From the NCBI GenBank assembly GCA_012845835.1, contig JABAKD010000011.1, positions 8,804,381 to 8,868,380 on the forward strand: 64,000 nt of DNA, given 5' to 3'. The number at the start of each line of letters is the position of its first letter. The first letter of the stretch is position 1. Below the pieces are notes generated by a model, which worked only from the letters and a program-made list of their open reading frames with translations, had not been told where the DNA came from and ran no database searches. This stretch comes from Undaria pinnatifida (Eukaryota > Sar > Phaeophyceae > Laminariales > Alariaceae). Of the stretch, positions 57,949 through 64,000 are shown in pieces. Both the position numbers and the translations under genes were made by a program.

Positions 57949-58699
57949 CGTCCGTTCGTTCTAACAGGCTCGACGACAGTCGACGGTGACACGGTTAAGC
58001 CTGCCCCGCAGCAGACCGTGTTGCTCGCAAACCTTTCTTTGTCGCTCTCGCACAACAACGTGTGCAAAACACTGCACATGAAACCCAAGGTGAGCACCAT
58101 CTAGAAAGCCGTCCTCCTAAGTTTCTCGAAATTCGCACGTTTTATATTATTATCTGGTATTGTTATAGTTGTAGTCTAATCATGATAGCACGAACACACG
58201 TTTTGGATTTATCTTGTCTTTCATCCACATCCTCCAGCGCATGCGGCACCTACAAGTACAAAGGAGAAATTCGTTCTGCATACAGGAGACACAAGATCGC
58301 GTGACACGTGGTACATACATGTGGATATGTGAGACAAGAAGGAAGGGGTGGGGTTATTTTCGAGAGGACGCTCAAATTCTCACTGCCCAACCCTTTTCAC
58401 TTTTTCTTCTCTTTAATCCTCACGTTTACTTTCCACCCTCAGCGACCTTCTGGACAAGTCATGGTGTGGTATACAAAAGGCAGCATGGACCAAGGGAGCG
58501 ACAACTGCTTTGCGGGGGTGCCTCTGACTCTGAAATAATCAGTCACGCAAGGGTTACACCCACCTCCGGTATTGGTGGCTTCCTGTCCGTTCCTACAGAA
58601 GGGGGCGCGGGGCCGTTCGTTCAGGGAGGCGAGATAACGCCTGCCAGCTATATAGGGGACACCTACTATAAATCACAACTCAGCAACGGGAGAGGAGGG

Positions 58700-58860
58700 A
58701 TACCACAACAACCGTGGTCACACACATACAGGTGTTTTTCCTTACTCCACCCTGGTACAAGCACCCTCATTTTTATTGCGCTTTTAATTCAGCACAAACC
58801 CCCCTTTTTTCATCTTTTTGCTCGTCGATTGGCGTCGAATTTCGCTGCGTTTAAAATTGC
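58700..58860 (+). repeat. R7 repeat
   Basis: It contains ACAACCGTGGTCACAC, TTTTTATTGCGCTTTTAATT and CTCGTCGATTGGCGTCGAAT. Confidence 0.55.
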
Positions 58861-59119
58861 TCTCGCGCTTTCCGTTCCTTGTCAGTTTCACTTACGCGCA
58901 AGAAAAAGTCCCCCGACGAGCGCGCGTGTAAACTTGGTTGGGAAGGTCTTCGAACCTGCACATTTTTTACTTTGTTAGTAGGGACGAGGTTTACCTGTCT
59001 GAGGAGGATTCCATATAGATAGGGGAACGCCTGCTACCGAGGTACATTCTTTTTTTGCGTTTTTGGTCATCCCTTCTGTTTCCTTCGCAAATTTCCCTTT
59101 TTCCTTTTTCTTTCCCCAG

Positions 59120-59185
59120 ACGTCACTCAGATCCGGGGTCACTGAACAGGCTCTTCTCCTCGTCCCTCCCCACTACGGCCCACAC
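59120..59185 (+). repeat. R7 repeat fragment
   Basis: It contains CACTCAGATCCGGGGTCACT and CCTCCCCACTACGGCC. Confidence 0.6.
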
Positions 59186-59369
59186 GACCAAGGCATATCT
59201 ATAATAGAAGTTAGGGGGTTGGTTCACCATTGATTGATTGATTGGGGACTTTTTTTCACCATCAGTCAGCCCAGACTTACATGCGAGAAGAGAACGTCTC
59301 TCTTCTTTCTCCGCGGTCTTACATGTGCTTTAATGTTCTACCTGGTATTGTTTTATTGTTTCGGGCGAT

Positions 59370-59530
59370 ATGACACCCCGCCATGAAACGGTTACTTACA
59401 TGTTACGCTGCGCCAAGCCGGTCGCGTGACGGCGTTTTTTGCAGGGAGGTGCGGAGTCACTCGGGCAAATGGCCCAATCCCGTCAGTGATATACCGGGTA
59501 CCCCTCCTTCCAGGAAGGATTGGCCGCAGC
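59370..59530. mobile_element. Partial MT2 element
   Basis: It has TTACGCTGCGCCAAGCCGG followed by GCGGAGTCACTCGGGCAAAT. Only the right half of an MT2 element is visible. Confidence 0.45.
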
Positions 59531-59605
59531 TTTCACACCTTCGTTTTTATCACGGGAGAAATATTCCAGATTTTTCTTCCCTCGTCGAATCGCATCTCCG
59601 TTTGA
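59495..59605 (+). repeat. R7 repeat fragment
   Basis: It contains CGTTTTTATCACGGGAGAAA and TTTTCTTCCCTCGTCGAATC. Confidence 0.6.
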
Positions 59606-61404
59606 TCTAGCTACCATTTGATCTGTGCTTACCCATCCATGCTGCCAGGCGCTCTCAGCAGTTGATTCCTTAGACTCTTCTATAGACTATAGTCTATAGG
59701 TTTTGCAAATTAAATGGAGAGTCCGACGCGCGTGGTATTCGAGTCCCAGAAGAATCAGTATTTTCTTAGAATATTATTTAATTCAAGAGTAACAACTAGA
59801 CATCCGGGGCGACGGTCACCTTGTGTTTTGTTTTTGTTCCCATCGCATTTGTTATCTTCGCACTTTTTCTTTCGCCTTTCTCCCTGCCTAGACGGAGCTC
59901 AGATCCTGGGTCACCAAAGGCGTGTTTCAACCCCCCCGCTAATAAGGCGTTGGGACGCGTGGAACCTAGAACGGAAAAATTATTGGGCTTGCCGCTGATT
60001 GGTTATCAAATCGAACGGATTCGTAACGTTCCCACGCTGACCGGGAATGTTGGAAGAGGAGGAAGGAGTCCCAAGGTCGTTAATATTGTGCAGCAAAACT
60101 TGACGGGCCACTTGGAACCATATTTACGGCAACTGGTTGGTGCTGGGAGTGTTGATACATACGCTGGAGATCCACGAGGGTGTGGGTGCACAGGGGGTGA
60201 TATAGAACTCACGGAGTGTGGGGCATGTATGGACGCCGTAGAGCTCGCCCGAGGCCGGAGCCACGCGCCACACGGCCATGGTATGACCAGGAGGCTTACG
60301 GAGCAATATACCGGGTTGGGAACGAGGCTCTGGCAATATATTTTTTTCAATTTCCTGGTTTATAGTTTGGAACCGATGTTCGTTGACGTTTCCGCAGTCA
60401 GTCCGCGTTGGGCCACGACGGCAATATCGCAGCTATTAGATAATAAATAGCATGTCCCTAGGTATAGACTATAGTACCACTTGGATCGCTAGCGCCGTCT
60501 TCTGTGTGGCTTGCCTCGGGGTGTTACCGCGTGTATATATAACTGTTCTCTGTGTCAGGTGCACTCGCTGCCCACGTGATGCTATGCCCCTGCCCCAGAG
60601 TCGAGCGGCACGCTCCCGCCGCAAACGTTAGACGATACGCTGGCTGTTCGGGGGTCGGTTGCCAAGAATTCACCAGTTTGTTGACATCGGACACCAACAC
60701 GTTGAAATGGAGCGAGCTCATACGAATAACCTCGTTTCATTCCACCGTTCCACCAAGGTCGAAATCGGATACGGCACTCCCTAACCTAACTAAGAGCGGG
60801 CTCTTCTTCCCCCCTCCACACCACGCCGGCACGCGCCTTCGTTTGAATTGGGAGGAAAAAACAGCATTCTTTCTCCTTCGCCGACTCGCGGTCAGTTTCA
60901 ATTAATTGTGTTTACCCACGCTATAAGATCGATCTCGGTAAGTGAGTGGGTGTCTCTGGAAAATGCTCTCTCCTCGGCGGTGGGTGTCGAGCTCATAATT
61001 TTCCCGTAATACCGAGATTTGAAAAGCTCACTCCAGGATTATTAGTAGTGTTCGAGGTTCACTACTAGACTGCCAGGGCGACCGCTTACTCACCACAACA
61101 AGTATCTGCCTTGTATTATTTGCGCACAAATCTTTGAGATTCAACTACAAATATGGCTTTGTCAGCAAAGATCTTCGGGGCGCTGCCGCCGCCACGTACC
61201 GGGTACTACAATATTAGTACTCTTTAGTACAGATATTGTATTCCGGCGCATTTGCAACCATTGCTTGTCGTACAATACGTGTATTTTTATTGACGTTCTT
61301 GTGCATTGCGAAGAAACAGGGTCGCTGACAAGTATCGAACCCGCACACATTTTGTGTCGGTTTGAGAACAAAATAATATATACATAGTCTATATATGATG
61401 TATC
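59606..61404. other. Intergenic with one unrecognised 209-codon ORF
   Basis: The perfect 20-base palindrome CTATAGACTATAGTCTATAG lies at 59680-59699. The ORF at 59821-60450 overlaps an R7-like fragment at its start and has no motif I know. Confidence 0.4.
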
Positions 61405-62205
61405 TCACAAAAAATAAAGTATACTTGAAATGCGGCTGTGAGACCGAAGATCTCACCTAAACTCATTCATGTTTAGAAGCTACCCCGCGGGTATGTATGT
61501 AACACTCTGATCGCGCGTATCACTACTGGTTGTCGTGTGTCCTCGTTAATTAAGGATATATAGATTGTGGCGGCTCCCGTTATTAATAGAACAAGCTTGT
61601 GCCAGGGTCAAAGAAAGGGTGATGATGCTATCCAATCTGTGGTGCACGCGGAAACTATAAAACCCAGGGTTACAAATTTTGACGGTGGAATGCACCACTT
61701 TATTATGTAGATATATCATGTTGTTGTGTAGCGGTAGTAGTCGTATGACCCGTGAGGGTAGGTCAGGGTTCAAGGGGGAGGGGGCGGGGGGTTAACGTTT
61801 TTGCGTCGCATAAATGGATAGGGGCTTGGTGCACGTGGTGCTACGTCTTCTAGGCGGCGTTGGGGGCGGCGGGGAAGGGGGAGGGGGTTAACGAGAACTT
61901 GACGACCATCTAAATGAATTTGAGCCGCGCTGCATAGATGGCTCGCTGGATGCGTGTTCTCGTTAAGAACATCGTCGGTCTTTGACTCCCCTAATTAATA
62001 TAAAAAGTTGATTGTACGACACAGCAGTAGTCAACAGGGTGCTGTTAATCACAATCTACGCGCGGAAACGATAAAACCTTTTTCGAGGGGGACAACATTT
62101 GACGGCTGGCTGTGGAAGGCACCAGTTAAAAAATGATATTCCGGATTCGTGTGACCTGACCAGCGAGGAGGCCGTCGGGGGGGGGGGGGGGGGGGGGGTC
62201 AACGC
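61405..62205 (-). repeat. R4 repeat, diverged and partly duplicated
   Basis: Landmarks recur twice: GCGGAAACTATAAAACC near 61648 and GCGGAAACGATAAAACC near 62059. The GGTGATGATG and GTCCTCGTTAATTAAGG blocks are recognisable. It ends in a poly-G tract at 62177-62199. Confidence 0.6.
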
Positions 62206-63340
62206 CATTAGTTATTATCACTATTATTGAGTAGGAGCTTATAACAAGTAGTGCGTAGCTGACGATAAAACGACGACGCAGAAATTTTGGATCCGAGACG
62301 CTTTTTCGTGGTGACATGTAACACACTGCTGCTGGCTGTGTCCTCGGCCGTCGGAAGTCGTTGGCACGAACAACAACCCGAAGAAAAATATGAGTGCCCG
62401 TACTTGGTTCTGTAGGCATATATATGGTTTTGTTCTCCCCAGCAAGAAACTGGTCTGAACCCTTCGCCAGTGCCCTCAGGATCGCGAGGTCCCGGCTTAC
62501 ACGCATCTCTCATGCACGGAGAGAGCCTCCGGGGAGAGACCGAGGAGACAGAGCAAATAATTTCCCAACCAAGCATTTCCTAGGAAAATGTGACTATTGC
62601 CTACCTGGTATATCTATGATGAATGGTAGATTATTTGTGTAGTCTATGCAAGATATGTTCCCAAAGACCATCCATCCATCCATTATCGTCGAGTTTTCTA
62701 GTCGAGGATCAATCTGGAGGACATGGGCAGTCGCAGACTAATCTACTAAATACACCTGGTTAAGCGCTAATAAACCTGTGACCTCAAGACCCTTGATGGC
62801 TCGATACCGGGGAGGGGTCCGTATGCATGTATAGTAGTAGATGCGGTTTCCCGTGTGGTGCTGGTGCTCTGACTCATTATTATTTGCCCAAAGTCAAATA
62901 ATCTGACGTGGGTTGACGGCTTATATGATAGTTTCTTGTCCCGGCAAAAAAGGTCCTCCCTAGACAAAATATACTGGTTTTAGTTTGGAGCGTTGTTGGT
63001 CAAAAGTCAGGAGTGCCTCCAACAGACCCCTTGTCCAAATCGCGATTGACGTTTCCCAATCAATTCTTAACGTACCCTCTTAGCCTTAATCTTCACCCTA
63101 TCCACCTGCGTATGTATGCATGATAACCCTTTATCACTGGTGCGTGTCAGGAACCACCCCACCCGTGGTCTAAAGTCGACCGCAGCCTATGCAATATCCA
63201 GCTGATAATATCGTGCGTATGTTGTCGTTATTATGTCGTCGGGGCCGAAAGTGAAGGATAGAGATTTGAACGAGGTTGAACTCATTCCGGCCGTGTGTGT
63301 TGTTAAAAAAATCTGTTATTTCCACCCATCTACATTCAGC
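62206..63340. other. Intergenic, nothing recognised
   Basis: No gene seen. TACCTGGTA occurs at 62602-62610. Confidence 0.45.
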
Positions 63341-63341
63341 G

Positions 63342-63377
63342 CAACAACAACAGCAACAACAACACCACCACCAGCAA

Positions 63378-63460
<83 letters not shown>
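63342..63460 (+). repeat. Long CAA microsatellite
   Basis: About 39 nearly uninterrupted CAA triplets. It reads as poly-Thr, poly-Gln or poly-Asn depending on frame, so the ORFs crossing it are not evidence of coding. Confidence 0.95.
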
Positions 63461-63659
63461 GGTGTCCGTGCTGATGCCTTCTCAGGCAGAGAAACGTCGA
63501 GCTCTTGTTCTTCTTCTGTGGTACGGGATACGCGAGAAAAGTTAATACGGCAAGGTGAGTGCAGGTGAGCTGGCCCTGCGAAGACAACGGCACTGAGCAC
63601 GCGGGCAAAACAGTAAAATGTACATGTACTTTGGAAATGAAAAAATGTACTCCGAGTAT

Positions 63660-63848
63660 GATATTATACCTGTAGTCTAGTCTATAGCAAACCAGACCAT
63701 TTGTACCTTTGCAGTTATAAAGTACTACTTCAGTACTTCGTATAAAATACACATGTAAACATATCATATAGACTACCTGAACAGCAAACCAGAATATTTG
63801 TAGATTTGCAGTTATGAAATACATAAATATATGTAGTCTATAGACTAC
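63660..63848. repeat. Tandem duplication of about 91 bp
   Basis: Two copies carry GCAAACCAGA, ATTTGTA and TTTGCAGTTAT (63688 and 63784). Each is flanked by a TAGTCTATAG-type palindrome. Confidence 0.75.
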
Positions 63849-64000
63849 ATGTCATCAATATATCAGGAAAAAAAGTGTACCTGGTAGTTGGAGTTTTTGC
63901 ACATATGATACCTGGTATATATTATCAGATATCATACAAAAGTTCCGATGAAACGAACGAAGTAAATAGACACAACATATATGCAAATGGGCAGTTGACA

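Noticed and set aside
58214-58978. 254-codon plus-strand ORF
   Set aside because: It runs through an R7 repeat copy and has no recognisable domain or consistent composition.
59821-60450. 209-codon plus-strand ORF
   Set aside because: Its start overlaps an R7-like fragment and no family was recognised. It was kept only as a note on the stretch.
63233-63824. Long ORFs on both strands crossing the CAA tract
   Set aside because: They are open only because the trinucleotide repeat lacks stops in several frames.

Overview
This is a repeat-dominated window of a nuclear eukaryotic genome. Three protein-coding genes are recognisable, and everything else is intergenic or intronic DNA packed with small inverted-repeat elements, retrotransposon relics and simple repeats. 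Spliceosomal GT-AG introns of 1.1-1.65 kb, mixed base composition and a secreted cysteine-bearing protein family suggest an algal stramenopile such as a brown alga. That placement is inference from general character, because no rRNA or organellar marker is present.

The clearest genes are two paralogues transcribed away from each other with start codons 16.6 kb apart. Gene A is on the minus strand (6176 to 2379) and gene B on the plus strand (22791 to 26852). Both have three exons with the same layout: a signal-peptide exon ending in phase 0, a 79-nt exon carrying three cysteines and ending in phase 1, and a large exon of 923 or 914 nt. The large exon encodes a strongly conserved domain resembling von Willebrand type D / plant root-cap family proteins. 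The predicted products are secreted and 375 and 371 residues long. The introns share no visible similarity and hold unrelated repeats. Gene C (31125-32228, minus) encodes a membrane protein with five hydrophobic segments, but an in-frame TGA separates a convincing signal peptide from the rest.

The 16.6 kb between genes A and B contains no recognisable gene. It holds copies of three families of miniature inverted-repeat elements (called MT1, MT2 and MT3 here), a poly-C-linked repeat (R4), a local cluster of a further repeat (R5), minisatellites and microsatellites. Downstream of gene C, 34.1-39.8 kb is a transposon graveyard. It contains a Ty1/copia protease relic and copia integrase relics on both strands. 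It also contains a 2.03-kb non-autonomous LTR element with matching 5-bp target duplications, inserted in the terminal repeat of an MT2 element and containing a roughly 565-bp internal hairpin.

From 40 to 64 kb I see only further MT, R4, R6 and R7 repeat copies, a 276-bp foldback element, trinucleotide tracts, one tRNA-like sequence and two weak convergent ORFs. Two short motifs, TACCTGGTA and the palindrome around AGTCTATAGACT, recur across the non-coding DNA far more often than expected. MT1, MT2, MT3 and R4-R7 are labels used only here.
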